A DNA stretch of 64,000 nucleotides from an uncultured Pelagibacteraceae bacterium (GTDB taxonomy: Bacteria; Pseudomonadota; Alphaproteobacteria; Pelagibacterales; AG-422-B15): the NCBI GenBank assembly GCA_902578305.1, contig CACHCK010000004.1, positions 1-64,000 on the forward strand. The letters are read 5' to 3'. The notes under the pieces are model-generated. The model was not told the DNA's origin. It did no database searches and saw only the letters and a list, made by a program, of their open reading frames with translations. Within the stretch, counting starts at the first letter, position 1; each line of letters begins with the position of its first letter. Below, one piece after another: positions 53,029-62,296 of the stretch. Made by a program: the position numbers and the translations under genes.

Positions 53029-54215
53029 AAATATTTTGCAATTTTTAATGTTAGCTGAGAGTCTTCTTCAAACGCATATGTAAAATCATCAGCATCAATC
53101 TCTCCGTTGATACTCATATCTATAAATACTTTGAGATCATCTCTAATGCGTTGTTCAAATTCAGCGAAAAATCTATTTGAACTTCCACTCATATCAGCGA
53201 CTAAACCAGCTAGTAGGCTTGTTGATTTTATATCATTTTTTGTCCATCTTAATGCTAAGACTCCTTCATTATTGAAAGCAAAGTCATTTCTATCATCAAA
53301 TGTGTATTCAACTATAATTCCTAAATCACTTGTGGTTTCTCTCAAACCATAAATAGTGTACTCTGTCCCTCCTGCTATTCCAAAGTGCCGTTCTTCCCCA
53401 TTTTTTGCAGTAAGTGTTTCAAGTTTGTATAACCATGCACCTTTCGTTGATTGAATATCTAAACTAGTTTGAGATAAAATAGGATAGTAAGCATCTAATT
53501 TTTGAGATAAAGGATTTACGTTGAGCTCCGGAGACCTGTTATTTCCATAAAAATGAGCTATACCAATATCGTAATCATCGTAAACTGTGGAATAACGAAC
53601 AGCGGCGTCAATTTTATTTTTCTTTGATGAAGACTCATAGACAACTGTGCTCTTATCAACTTCGAGAGCTAGCCTGGGCCTTCCATTTCTTCCTGGAAAA
53701 ATCCTTTCCTTAAAAAATGGCATTATGAATAAATCAAAATTACCATATGAATGATTGTAATTTAATGAAATCATCGGTTGCCCAAATTTTTTTGTTCCAG
53801 AAATATCCTCAGCTAAATTTGATTGATTGATTATATCAATAATATTAAAACTTTCGTTTACACCCCAAAAAATTAGTTCATTTCCAATTTTGAGAGTTAT
53901 GTCATCAAAATATTGCTCATACTTTAATTTTTGAAAGTCAATATAACTGCGTTCACTATCTTTCTCATCTATACGTCCAGTAGTATTAATTGTAATTTTT
54001 TGATCTCCATCATTTAAGTAGGTAATGAATGTCCCTTTTACAAAAATTGATTGATTAGAATTTGATTGATCGTGTCTTCCATCTCCATTTAAAAATGTGG
54101 TTATCTCAGGTTGAATAAATCCATACGCTTTATAATCGATAGCTGATGCATTTTGAGAAGCAACCAAATATTGTAAAAATAAAAAAAGAAACGAAATAAT
54201 ATATTTTTTTAGCAC
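53025..54215 (-). CDS. Predicted outer-membrane beta-barrel protein (DUF1302-like)
   Basis: Signal peptide, alternating strand pattern, 'KIGNELIFWGVNESFNIIDIINQSNLAED' resembling DUF1302-like proteins, terminal aromatic residue (KIAKYF). Confidence 0.78.
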   Translation of the reverse strand: MLKKYIISFLFLFLQYLVASQNASAIDYKAYGFIQPEITTFLNGDGRHDQSNSNQSIFVKGTFITYLNDGDQKITINTTGRIDEKDSERSYIDFQKLKYEQYFDDITLKIGNELIFWGVNESFNIIDIINQSNLAEDISGTKKFGQPMISLNYNHSYGNFDLFIMPFFKERIFPGRNGRPRLALEVDKSTVVYESSSKKNKIDAAVRYSTVYDDYDIGIAHFYGNNRSPELNVNPLSQKLDAYYPILSQTSLDIQSTKGAWLYKLETLTAKNGEERHFGIAGGTEYTIYGLRETTSDLGIIVEYTFDDRNDFAFNNEGVLALRWTKNDIKSTSLLAGLVADMSGSSNRFFAEFEQRIRDDLKVFIDMSINGEIDADDFTYAFEEDSQLTLKIAKYF

Positions 54216-54217
54216 TG

Positions 54218-55033
54218 CTAATCTGCTAGTCGCAATATACTAGACTTCTCAAAATCTTTTTTATTGATGCCTACATCTAACTCTCTATTCAGCCATTTGA
54301 GAATAGTTATATTTTTGTTTTGAATATTTTCTACTTTCATTGTATTTGCCATCCAAATTTTATCTTTGTACAAAACATAATCCTCTAAATACAGCGTTTT
54401 TAAAAGTTCACCCTTTCTGTCATAAAAGTCTAATTTGTGTGTTCGATTTAAATTATCAATAAGTGAAATTCTTTTTGAATATCCAGAATTTTCATAGTTT
54501 GGGTAAGACTCTAACTTATAAAAAGTTTCATTATTTTCTACTTCTTCACCAAGAAATTTCCATTCGTACTTTCTGTAGTCAGTTCCCGAAAAATCTTCAA
54601 AAGCCACTTCACTGCCCATAAATGCTCCTGATTTATTACTAGAAGAAATTCTTTTTACACGACCCAGAGCAGGCAAATATAGCCATTGGTCATCATCGTC
54701 ACTTATGTGTGTATGAGACAGCATAACTGTGCCCTCTACGTCTTTGGGAGTTTTAAAGTAAGTCAAGCTTTTATCGCCATCGTTTGGATCTAAATTCTCA
54801 AGTGTTTTACCTGATACTTCGCGTGTTACTTCATTACCTTTGGGATCAATAAGTATCATCAACTGATCTGACACCATGTCAGTAAAGCCTCTGCCATTTT
54901 CATATGACGCTTTAGCTATTCTGAGTCCTTTTTCCTCAGCTGTTTCGGCACTGAGATGAAATGGAAAAAGGGTAAATACGATAAATATAATTTTTACATA
55001 TTTCATTCTTTTCATTTTAAACTTTTTTTCCAA
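54218..55033 (-). CDS. Outer membrane lipoprotein-sorting (LolA-like) periplasmic protein
   Basis: Signal peptide, DMVSDQLMILIDPKGNEVTREVSGKTLENLDPNDGDKSLTYFKTPKDVEGTVMLSHTH..DDDQWLYLPALGRVKRISSSNKSGAFMGSEVAFEDF (COG2834-like). Confidence 0.88.
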   Translation of the reverse strand: MEKKFKMKRMKYVKIIFIVFTLFPFHLSAETAEEKGLRIAKASYENGRGFTDMVSDQLMILIDPKGNEVTREVSGKTLENLDPNDGDKSLTYFKTPKDVEGTVMLSHTHISDDDDQWLYLPALGRVKRISSSNKSGAFMGSEVAFEDFSGTDYRKYEWKFLGEEVENNETFYKLESYPNYENSGYSKRISLIDNLNRTHKLDFYDRKGELLKTLYLEDYVLYKDKIWMANTMKVENIQNKNITILKWLNRELDVGINKKDFEKSSILRLAD

Positions 55034-57305
55034 ATATTAAAAGCAAAGCCGGTAAAAGCAATAGGTCTATGAGTAAAGCTATCATAATTATTAAAGCACA
55101 CATCCCACCAATTATAAAATTATAGTAGAACATTGATTGCGTTAAAAATAAGAACCCAGAAAAAAGACAAATTGATGCAACAATTATAGGATAACCAACA
55201 AATCTAAAACAATATTGTATTGCTTCTCTTGGGGGTAAATTTATTGCAAGAGCTTTTTTATATTTTGACAAAAAGTGGATAGTTGCGTCAACTACAAGGC
55301 CTATTGAAATAAGAACAGCAAATTGATGAGCGGCCGTTACCATATTTGTGGCAAGAGTAAGAAGACCGAAACCAAGTACAAAAGGAATAATATTTGGAAC
55401 GATGCTTATTATGCCGTACCTAAAACTTTGCAGAGAAATTCCAACAACCATAATTATAAACGTAAAAGAGATTAAAAGCCCGATTACTAACCCTCTTGTG
55501 TTTTCAACAAATAGTTGTGGCATCATAATTGGAATCCCAGCAACTCCATTTGTGCTAAAAGGTGAAATATTTTTATTAACCCATTCATCCACACGTGCAT
55601 TGAATGCAACTGACTCCATTGATGTAGAGTTATTTGTTCTGATAAGAATTCTAGAATCTGATTTATCTGCAGTCATTTGATTTTTTAAATCCATCCCATA
55701 GGGCACTGAAAACTCATACAATAGCAGATACTGCGCAATGAGTGCTTTATTGTCTGGAATTGCATAATACTCATCCAAGCCGCTATTCATGTTTTTATGT
55801 AAAGTTTTAATAACATCTGAAATAGTGGATACATCAGCTACTTCAGGTTGAGTAAGGAGCCAGCTTTCGAACTCATCAAGCTTTTTAAGGTATTCAGGAT
55901 TTGTTATACCATCCGGCTCATTTGATTGCATATCAGAAAATATATAAAAAGAGCTTCCAAATTCAGGGTCAACAGTATTTTTTACTTCTAGCCATTCAGG
56001 GACTCTATCGAAATAAGTACTAAAATAATCATCAAAATGTAAATTTGGTAGTAAACTAAAAACTGCTATACAAATCGCAGTTATTACAATAACGAACCTC
56101 TCCTTAAATTTATAAATTAATTCACCTAAGTTTTTTAGAACTTCTAGAACATAACTTTTTCTTTTTCTTGCATTAATTGGAAGTAAAGAAAACATAGCTG
56201 GAAGCATCGTCACACTTAAAATAAATCCAATAGCTGCGCCAATTACAACAGTATTAGCCATTTCGCTATAAGCTGGTATATCCCCAAAGTTAATACCTGC
56301 GATCCCTGCAGCTGTTGTGAAACTTGTAAGAAATATTGGTACAAAATTTATTTTTAAACTCTCAATAATAGCATCATTCTTTGTCATACCCTCAGTCATA
56401 TTAGTCAAACCAATTGACAACATATGTATTGCATGCGTCAGTGATATTGTAAGTATAATTATTGGTGCAGTAATAAGTGGAGGTTGTACTTCAAACCCAA
56501 GCCATCCAGCAGCTCCAAGTGATGGCAGAATAGACAATATAATTACAATTAGTGAGATTATTGAAGCTACGACAGATCTTAATAAAATATAAGTTAAGAT
56601 AATTATCAGCAGTAAAAAACTTGGATACATTTTTGATGCATCAGACTCCGAGGTAGATTGAAAATTATGTGAGAATTGAGCAGAGCCTGCTACACCAACA
56701 AATATGTCTTCATATCTGTCTTCAAAATATTTTTTTTGTTCCCAGGCAAATGAAATTGGTTCCTGGAAAGCGATATCTTCAGGCATTTCAAGATTAATAT
56801 TTACTAAAGCGATTTTTCCACTTTCAGACATCACAAAATTTACAACTGCGTCCTCTAAAACTGCAGCATTATATAAATTTGCAATTTCATTTGCGCTTAA
56901 TAAGTCAACATTATCAACAAAGTCACTTATTGATATGTCATCGCCGTCCACTGTAGTGTATTGATGGTTTGTAATTGAGCTTACTCTTGATGAATATGGT
57001 GTTTGCCAGGAGATTTCAGTGAGTTCTTGAATAAGACTTAATACATCTTTTTGAAATATGTTACCCTTTTCTGGTTTAACAACAAAAGTAAGAACATCTA
57101 TGTTTCCATACTTTTCCTCTAAATCCAGTACATCTTTGTAGTATTTAAAATCTTCCTCAACAAAGCCCCTATATCCTGAGGGCGTTTCTAGGAATTTCAT
57201 ACCAAATGATATTGTGAAAATGATTAATAAACTGCCTAATATTACTTTAATACGATGGTTTACTAAAATCTTGCCAAATATTTCAATTCTGTCTTCTAAA
57301 TTCAT
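55017..57305 (-). CDS. RND/MMPL-family transporter
   Basis: 762 aa, two blocks of ~5 TM segments each following a large periplasmic loop; APIIILTISLTHAIHML and FAVLISIGLVVDATIHFLSKYKKA TM4-type motifs. Confidence 0.92.
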   Translation of the reverse strand: MNLEDRIEIFGKILVNHRIKVILGSLLIIFTISFGMKFLETPSGYRGFVEEDFKYYKDVLDLEEKYGNIDVLTFVVKPEKGNIFQKDVLSLIQELTEISWQTPYSSRVSSITNHQYTTVDGDDISISDFVDNVDLLSANEIANLYNAAVLEDAVVNFVMSESGKIALVNINLEMPEDIAFQEPISFAWEQKKYFEDRYEDIFVGVAGSAQFSHNFQSTSESDASKMYPSFLLLIIILTYILLRSVVASIISLIVIILSILPSLGAAGWLGFEVQPPLITAPIIILTISLTHAIHMLSIGLTNMTEGMTKNDAIIESLKINFVPIFLTSFTTAAGIAGINFGDIPAYSEMANTVVIGAAIGFILSVTMLPAMFSLLPINARKRKSYVLEVLKNLGELIYKFKERFVIVITAICIAVFSLLPNLHFDDYFSTYFDRVPEWLEVKNTVDPEFGSSFYIFSDMQSNEPDGITNPEYLKKLDEFESWLLTQPEVADVSTISDVIKTLHKNMNSGLDEYYAIPDNKALIAQYLLLYEFSVPYGMDLKNQMTADKSDSRILIRTNNSTSMESVAFNARVDEWVNKNISPFSTNGVAGIPIMMPQLFVENTRGLVIGLLISFTFIIMVVGISLQSFRYGIISIVPNIIPFVLGFGLLTLATNMVTAAHQFAVLISIGLVVDATIHFLSKYKKALAINLPPREAIQYCFRFVGYPIIVASICLFSGFLFLTQSMFYYNFIIGGMCALIIMIALLIDLLLLPALLLIFGKKV

Positions 57306-57344
57306 ATGGAAAAATATATACCTTCTTTTATAAATTAAAACAGT

Positions 57345-58289
57345 ATGAAAACTAGTAAGAAAATATATTTAATATCACCTCGTGGATTTTGTGCTGGCGT
57401 TACCCGCGCAATTGAAATAGTTGAACTAGCAATCAAAAAATATGGCCCACCAGTCTATGTGAATCACGAAATCGTTCATAACAAATATGTCATAGATGAA
57501 TTGAGTGATAAGGGTGCAGTTTTTTTAGATAATATTAATGATGCGCCCCCAGATCGTCCATTCATCTTTTCCGCTCACGGTGTTTCAAAGGATATTGAGT
57601 TACATGCAAATAAAAAAAATAAAATAGTTATTAATGCAACATGTCCGCTTGTAACCAAAGTTCATGTTCAAGCTATGAAGTTTTTTGAACTGGGTTACCG
57701 AATTATTCTTATTGGACATAAAAACCACCCTGAAGTAATAGGAACCATGGGCCAGCTTCCAAGCGGCACCATAGAACTTGTTGAAACGGTAAGTGATGTT
57801 ATGAAACTGTCTATAAACGACAATGATAATTTTGCTTATTTAACTCAAACAACACTCTCACTTGATGACACAAAAAAAATAATAGAAGCATTAAAAGTTC
57901 GATTACCTAAAATAATTTCTTCTCCAAAAGAAGATATTTGTTATGCAACCTCAAATCGTCAAAAAGCAATAAAAGAATACGCCCAAATGTGTGATGCTTT
58001 TATAGTTGTTGGGTCAAGTAATTCATCTAATTCTAATCGTTTGGTGGAAGTCGCAAAAAATGCAGGTTGTGAGAACTCAATCCTCTTGGAAAATGAATTT
58101 AATTTAAATGTAAAAGACTATGAGCTTATGACATCAATTGGTATTTCTTCAGGCGCATCGGTTCCTGACATACTAGTTAAAAATGTAATTAATAAATTTG
58201 CAGAATTTTATCAAGTTACGATTGAAGAGCTCAGTTTAGGAAATGAAAATGTAGCTTTTAAATTACCAAAGGAATTGAGAGTTGGTTAA
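57345..58289 (+). CDS. ispH: 4-hydroxy-3-methylbut-2-enyl diphosphate reductase
   Basis: SPRGFCAGVTRAIEIVE, VYVNHEIVHNKYVIDEL, FSAHGVSKD, NATCPLVTKVH, SSNSSNSNRLVEVA. Confidence 0.97.
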   Translation: MKTSKKIYLISPRGFCAGVTRAIEIVELAIKKYGPPVYVNHEIVHNKYVIDELSDKGAVFLDNINDAPPDRPFIFSAHGVSKDIELHANKKNKIVINATCPLVTKVHVQAMKFFELGYRIILIGHKNHPEVIGTMGQLPSGTIELVETVSDVMKLSINDNDNFAYLTQTTLSLDDTKKIIEALKVRLPKIISSPKEDICYATSNRQKAIKEYAQMCDAFIVVGSSNSSNSNRLVEVAKNAGCENSILLENEFNLNVKDYELMTSIGISSGASVPDILVKNVINKFAEFYQVTIEELSLGNENVAFKLPKELRVG

Positions 58290-58731
58290 CTTAAAAGATT
58301 TAAAATGGGATTATAGTAACCCTCATATTTTAAAGTTCTCCATAAAAGAGAGTGATATTGATATTTTGGGACATGTTAATAATAAAGTTTATTTGAACTG
58401 GTGTGAACTTGTCAGTTGGGATCATTCGGCAAAATTAGGTATTACTCCTGATGTATATAAAAAATATCAATGCGCATGTGTTGTTATTAGGAGTGAAAAT
58501 AATTTTTCTGGATCACTTTTCATTGACGATGAAATTGCAATTTCAACATGGATTATAAAGACTGATAAAAAAGTCAGATTGAGCAGATTTTTTCAAATAA
58601 TAAATATTGAAAAAAATCAAACTGTCTTTACTTCAAATGTTGACTATGCGTGTGTAAGTCTTATTAATTTTAAGCCTGTAAGAATGCCTGAAATTTATAA
58701 AAATAGTTATGAAGTTACTTGTGATGTTTAA
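58282..58731 (+). CDS. Acyl-CoA thioesterase (4HBT family)
   Basis: FSIKESDIDILGHVNNKVYLNWCELVSWDHS hot-dog-fold signature. Confidence 0.88.
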   Translation: MVNLKDLKWDYSNPHILKFSIKESDIDILGHVNNKVYLNWCELVSWDHSAKLGITPDVYKKYQCACVVIRSENNFSGSLFIDDEIAISTWIIKTDKKVRLSRFFQIINIEKNQTVFTSNVDYACVSLINFKPVRMPEIYKNSYEVTCDV

Positions 58732-59209
58732 ATTAAGAAATGTCACTATTGATGATATAAAAGATATCATTTTAATTAATGATGATGCTATACCTGCTGT
58801 GAACTCCGTATCATATGAAGAGTTTTTAAATTTTTATGAAAAAAAAACTTATTTTAAAGTAGCTATCAATAATGATAATAATATTTGCGGGTTTTTACTT
58901 GTTTTACCATCTGGCCTTGAATATCAGAGTTTAAATTATAAGTGGTTTACGGAAAGATATAATGATTTTGCTTACATTGATAGAATTGCTGTATCAAGTA
59001 AATTTAGAGGATTGGGTATAGGTAAAAGTCTGTATCTAGATCTCGAAAGATCACTAGGTGAATATAAGATGATTGCATGCGAATTTAACATAGAACCTCC
59101 AAACCCAATTTCTAAAAGTTTTCATGAAAGTTTAAACTATAAGAATGTAGGCTTTCAGTTTACTGAAAATAATACAAAAAAAGTTTCATTAATGGTTAAA
59201 AATATCTAA
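58709..59209 (+). CDS. GNAT-family N-acetyltransferase
   Basis: YIDRIAVSSKFRGLGIGKSLYLDLERSL acetyl-CoA binding motif A. Confidence 0.88.
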   Translation: MKLLVMFKLRNVTIDDIKDIILINDDAIPAVNSVSYEEFLNFYEKKTYFKVAINNDNNICGFLLVLPSGLEYQSLNYKWFTERYNDFAYIDRIAVSSKFRGLGIGKSLYLDLERSLGEYKMIACEFNIEPPNPISKSFHESLNYKNVGFQFTENNTKKVSLMVKNI

Positions 59210-60318
59210 TGAGTCCTAATTTTGTGGATGTACTAGTAATTGGTGGAGGGGTTATTGGGTTAGCCATAGCTAAAAGTTTTGCCACCAAAGGTCGTGATGT
59301 CATTGTGTTGGAGAAAGAAAATACTTTTGGTTCTGTTACCAGTTCCAGAAACAGCGGAGTAATTCATGCAGGTGTTTATTATGACAAGGACTCAATGAAG
59401 GCTAAATTTTGTGCCGATGGAAACCGTAGTATGTATGAATATTGTCAAAAATTTAACGTGCCTCATATTAATACAGGAAAGTTCATTGTCGCAACATCTT
59501 CCAATGAAATTCCTAAACTCGAGGAAATTTTTTCCAAAGCAGAACACAATGGTGTTGAAGGAATAGAGAAAGTAACAGGAAATTATGTTACCAGCAAAGA
59601 GCCTTTAGTGGAATGTAATGAGGCATTATTCGTGCCATCATCTGGCATTGTTGATCAAAGCTCTCTCATGAGGTCTTATCTTGGTGAATTGGAGGAATGT
59701 TCTGGCAATATTGTTTTTAATTCGCAATTCTTACGTTCTGAAATTCATGGTGAGAAATATTGCTCTACTGTGCTGAGTGATGGAGAAGAAATAATTATAG
59801 AATCGTCAGTTATTATAAATGCTGCTGGTCTAAACGCTGAAAATATTGCAAATAATATTCTACCCTTAGATAAAAAACATATTCCCAAAACATATTTCGC
59901 CAAAGGTAATTATTTCGAAACGGGAAAAGATCTAAAGATTCGTCATCTTATTTACCCGATACCAAATGATGCGAGTCTTGGTTTGCATTTGGGATTAGAT
60001 TTAGGAATGCAAGTTAGATTTGGACCTGATGTTGAATGGGTAGATGAAATTGATTACGAAGTAAAAAAAGAAAGACAAGTTTTGTTTCATAATGATATCA
60101 TAAAATATATTCCCTCAATTAAAATTGAAGATCTTAAAGCCGGATATTCAGGCGTGAGACCTAAACTTAAGAATAAAGGTGAGGGTAAAAGTGACTTTTT
60201 AATTCAAGGAGAAGAGATTCATGGCATTAAGAATCTTGTTAATTTATTCGGAATGGAGTCGCCTGGATTGACATCTTCACTTGTTATAGGAGAATATGTT
60301 ACCAATATGATAAATTAA
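59209..60318 (+). CDS. FAD-dependent oxidoreductase, L-2-hydroxyglutarate oxidase-like
   Basis: DVLVIGGGVIGLAIAKSFATKGRDVIVLEKENTFGSVTSSRNSGVIHAGVYYDKDSMKAKFCADGN, LVNLFGMESPGLTSSLVIGEYV. Confidence 0.9.
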   Translation: MSPNFVDVLVIGGGVIGLAIAKSFATKGRDVIVLEKENTFGSVTSSRNSGVIHAGVYYDKDSMKAKFCADGNRSMYEYCQKFNVPHINTGKFIVATSSNEIPKLEEIFSKAEHNGVEGIEKVTGNYVTSKEPLVECNEALFVPSSGIVDQSSLMRSYLGELEECSGNIVFNSQFLRSEIHGEKYCSTVLSDGEEIIIESSVIINAAGLNAENIANNILPLDKKHIPKTYFAKGNYFETGKDLKIRHLIYPIPNDASLGLHLGLDLGMQVRFGPDVEWVDEIDYEVKKERQVLFHNDIIKYIPSIKIEDLKAGYSGVRPKLKNKGEGKSDFLIQGEEIHGIKNLVNLFGMESPGLTSSLVIGEYVTNMIN

Positions 60319-61199
60319 AAAAGAAACTCTTTTTTTTGAGAATTTGATATATACGATTTCATCTTCATCATAGCACCTTTTTCGATCTGTCTTACGCGCT
60401 CTTTGGAAATTTTTAACTCCTTGCCAAGTATATCTAATGTTTTTACTTCTTCCGAAAGATGTCTATCCTTAATTATTTTTACTTCTCTTTCATCGAGTAT
60501 TTCCAAAGTTTGTTTTATCAAGTCTTTTTTGAAATTTATTTGATCTTTTTCAAATACCTTATCATCGGGTCTTGCATCTTCGTCCTCAATGAGCTCCATA
60601 AACTCACTTTCACTTTCGTCATTAATTTTATGATTAAGAGAACTATCGTTTTGACTAATTCTGCTATCCATTTTTATAACATCCGAAGTTGAAATATTTA
60701 AATCATTTGCAATTCCTTGCGCGGTCTGAAAATCAATTGATCCATGTTCCGTTTGATGAATTTTCTGTTTTAATTTTCTGAGACTAAAAAATAGGCTTTT
60801 TTGTTTTGAGGTAGTTGCGATTCTCACTAATGACCAATTTTTAAGAACAAAATCTTGAATTGATGCCCTTATCCACCATCCAGCATAAGTTGAAAATCTC
60901 ACTTCTTTATCCAATTCAAATCTTTCTGCAGCTTTCATTAGACCTATATTGCCTTCTTGAATTAGATCGCTTAAATTAAGGCCATAGTTCTTATACTTTA
61001 CCGCGAAAGCAATAACCAATCTGATGTGAGATTGAGTTAGTTCGTGCAATGCTTTTTCATCTTTATTTTTGATCCATTTTTTTGCTAAAACCTTTTCATG
61101 ATTTTCTTCAAGTAAAGGAATAGACATGGCTTTTTTAACAAAAGATTTCATTTCATTAGTATCATCAAAACTTGACATGCATGAAAAATACAAATTCAA
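60315..61199 (-). CDS. rpoH: RNA polymerase sigma-32 factor
   Basis: LTQSHIRLVIAFAVKYKNYGLNLSDLIQEGNIGLMKAAERFELDKEVRFSTYAGWWIRASIQDFVLKNWSLVRIATTSKQKSLFFSLRKLK; sigma4 LGKELKISKERVRQIEKGAM. Confidence 0.96.
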   Translation of the reverse strand: MNLYFSCMSSFDDTNEMKSFVKKAMSIPLLEENHEKVLAKKWIKNKDEKALHELTQSHIRLVIAFAVKYKNYGLNLSDLIQEGNIGLMKAAERFELDKEVRFSTYAGWWIRASIQDFVLKNWSLVRIATTSKQKSLFFSLRKLKQKIHQTEHGSIDFQTAQGIANDLNISTSDVIKMDSRISQNDSSLNHKINDESESEFMELIEDEDARPDDKVFEKDQINFKKDLIKQTLEILDEREVKIIKDRHLSEEVKTLDILGKELKISKERVRQIEKGAMMKMKSYISNSQKKEFLF

Positions 61200-61265
61200 T
61201 GTGAAAATACAATTTGAATCTTCAATTTTGAGGGTATAAAAACTGCCAATGTGGCTTAATTTAAT

Positions 61266-61604
61266 ATGAAAGACATTGTAAAATATGAAGATTTTGAAAA
61301 AATTGAGATCTTAGTAGGTACTATTCTAGAAGTAAAAATAAACAAAAAGGCTAGAAAACCAGCTTATGTGCTGAAAATAGATTTTGGTGAAAAAGTTGGT
61401 ATCAAACAAAGTTCTGCTCAAATAACAAACTATTCAAGTGAAGAGCTTCTTCAAAAACAAATTATTGCAGTATGTAATTTTGAGAAAAAAAATATCGCAG
61501 GCATTGAGTCAGAGGTATTAATTTTAGGTGCAATAAATGAAAATAAAGAGGTAATCTTGCTTCATCCACAACAAAAAGTAAATAATGGATCGAATGTTTG
61601 CTGA
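61266..61604 (+). CDS. csaA: CsaA-like tRNA-binding domain protein
   Basis: FEKIEILVGTILEVKINKKARKPAYVLKIDFGEKVGIKQSSAQITNYSSEEL...VLGA.....VILLHPQQKVNNGSNVC. Confidence 0.93.
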   Translation: MKDIVKYEDFEKIEILVGTILEVKINKKARKPAYVLKIDFGEKVGIKQSSAQITNYSSEELLQKQIIAVCNFEKKNIAGIESEVLILGAINENKEVILLHPQQKVNNGSNVC

Positions 61605-61611
61605 TTTATAT

Positions 61612-61688
61612 TGGCGCGCTCGAGATGATTCGAACATCCGACCCCAGGATTAGGAATCCTGTGCTCTATCCTGCTGAGCTACGAGCGC
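61612..61688 (-). tRNA. tRNA-Arg (anticodon CCT), CCA encoded
   Basis: Minus strand GCGCTCGTAGCTCAGCAGGATAGAGCACAGGATTCCTAATCCTGGGGTCGGATGTTCGAATCATCTCGAGCGCGCCA; full cloverleaf. Confidence 0.96.
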
Positions 61689-61974
61689 ATAGTCAAAGAT
61701 TCTTTCAAAAAAAAATTAATTTTTATTTTATTTTAATTAAAATTAATAAAAAAAAATAAATTTTTGTTACTATAAAAAAATCTAATAACTATAAGTATTT
61801 AAATACATTTACTAACAATTTAAAATACATTGAAAAAAAAATTTAAAATTCAAAAATTTGAAAAAATAGCGAAAAATTGACAGTTTTTCATAAAAGTTTA
61901 ATCATAGTGTTAGAACGAATCAATTTTGATTCATCTACTAACCTCTAACTAAACCCAAACGGGGGGAGATAATT

Positions 61975-62232
61975 ATGGAGGAACTTAAAGTGATCTTTGC
62001 GAAAGCAAGGAAAAAAGCTAAGAAAAAAGCAGCGCCTAAGAAAAAACGTAAAGCTGCTAAAAGGAAGCCAGCTAAGAAAAAAGCAGCTCCTAAAAAGAAA
62101 AAGCGTAAAGCAGCTAAAAGGAAGCCAGCTAAGAAAAAAGCAGCTCCTAAAAAGAAAAAAAGGAAAGCCGCTAAGAAAAAAGCCGCTCCTAAAAAGAAAA
62201 AGAAAGCTGCTAGAAGAAAAAAAAGAAGATAA
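61975..62232 (+). CDS. Histone H1-like, Lys/Ala/Pro repeat protein
   Basis: 85 aa, MEELKVIFAKARKKAKKKAAPKKKRKAAKRKPAKKKAAPKKKKRKAAKRKPAKK...; strong SD GGGGGGAG 10 nt before ATG; followed by a terminator. Confidence 0.85.
   Translation: MEELKVIFAKARKKAKKKAAPKKKRKAAKRKPAKKKAAPKKKKRKAAKRKPAKKKAAPKKKKRKAAKKKAAPKKKKKAARRKKRR
62056..62159 (+). repeat. Two copies of a 47-nt exact direct repeat (57-nt period) inside the H1-like gene
   Basis: gctaaaaggaagccagctaagaaaaaagcagctcctaaaaagaaaaa at 62056-62102 and 62113-62159. Confidence 0.92.
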
Positions 62233-62234
62233 AT

Positions 62235-62261
62235 AGCATTGATTAATCAATGCTTTTTTTT
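62235..62261 (+). terminator. Rho-independent terminator of the H1-like gene
   Basis: Perfect 20-nt palindrome AGCATTGATTAATCAATGCT followed by a T-run. Confidence 0.85.
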
Positions 62262-62296
62262 GCGCCCTTAGTTCAACAAACTAGGGGCGTTTTTTA
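62262..62296 (+). terminator. Second hairpin + T-run, overlapping the 3' end of the convergent carD-like gene
   Basis: gcgcccttagttcaacaaactaggggcgtttttt: CGCCC.TAG/CTA.GGGCG stem followed by T6. Confidence 0.65.

Noticed and set aside
61945-62250. Antisense ORF rich in S/F/L opposite the H1-like gene
   Set aside because: Mirror translation of the AAA/AAG-rich repeat; no RBS and low-complexity artefact. The +2 frame ORF 61997-62236 is rejected for the same reason.
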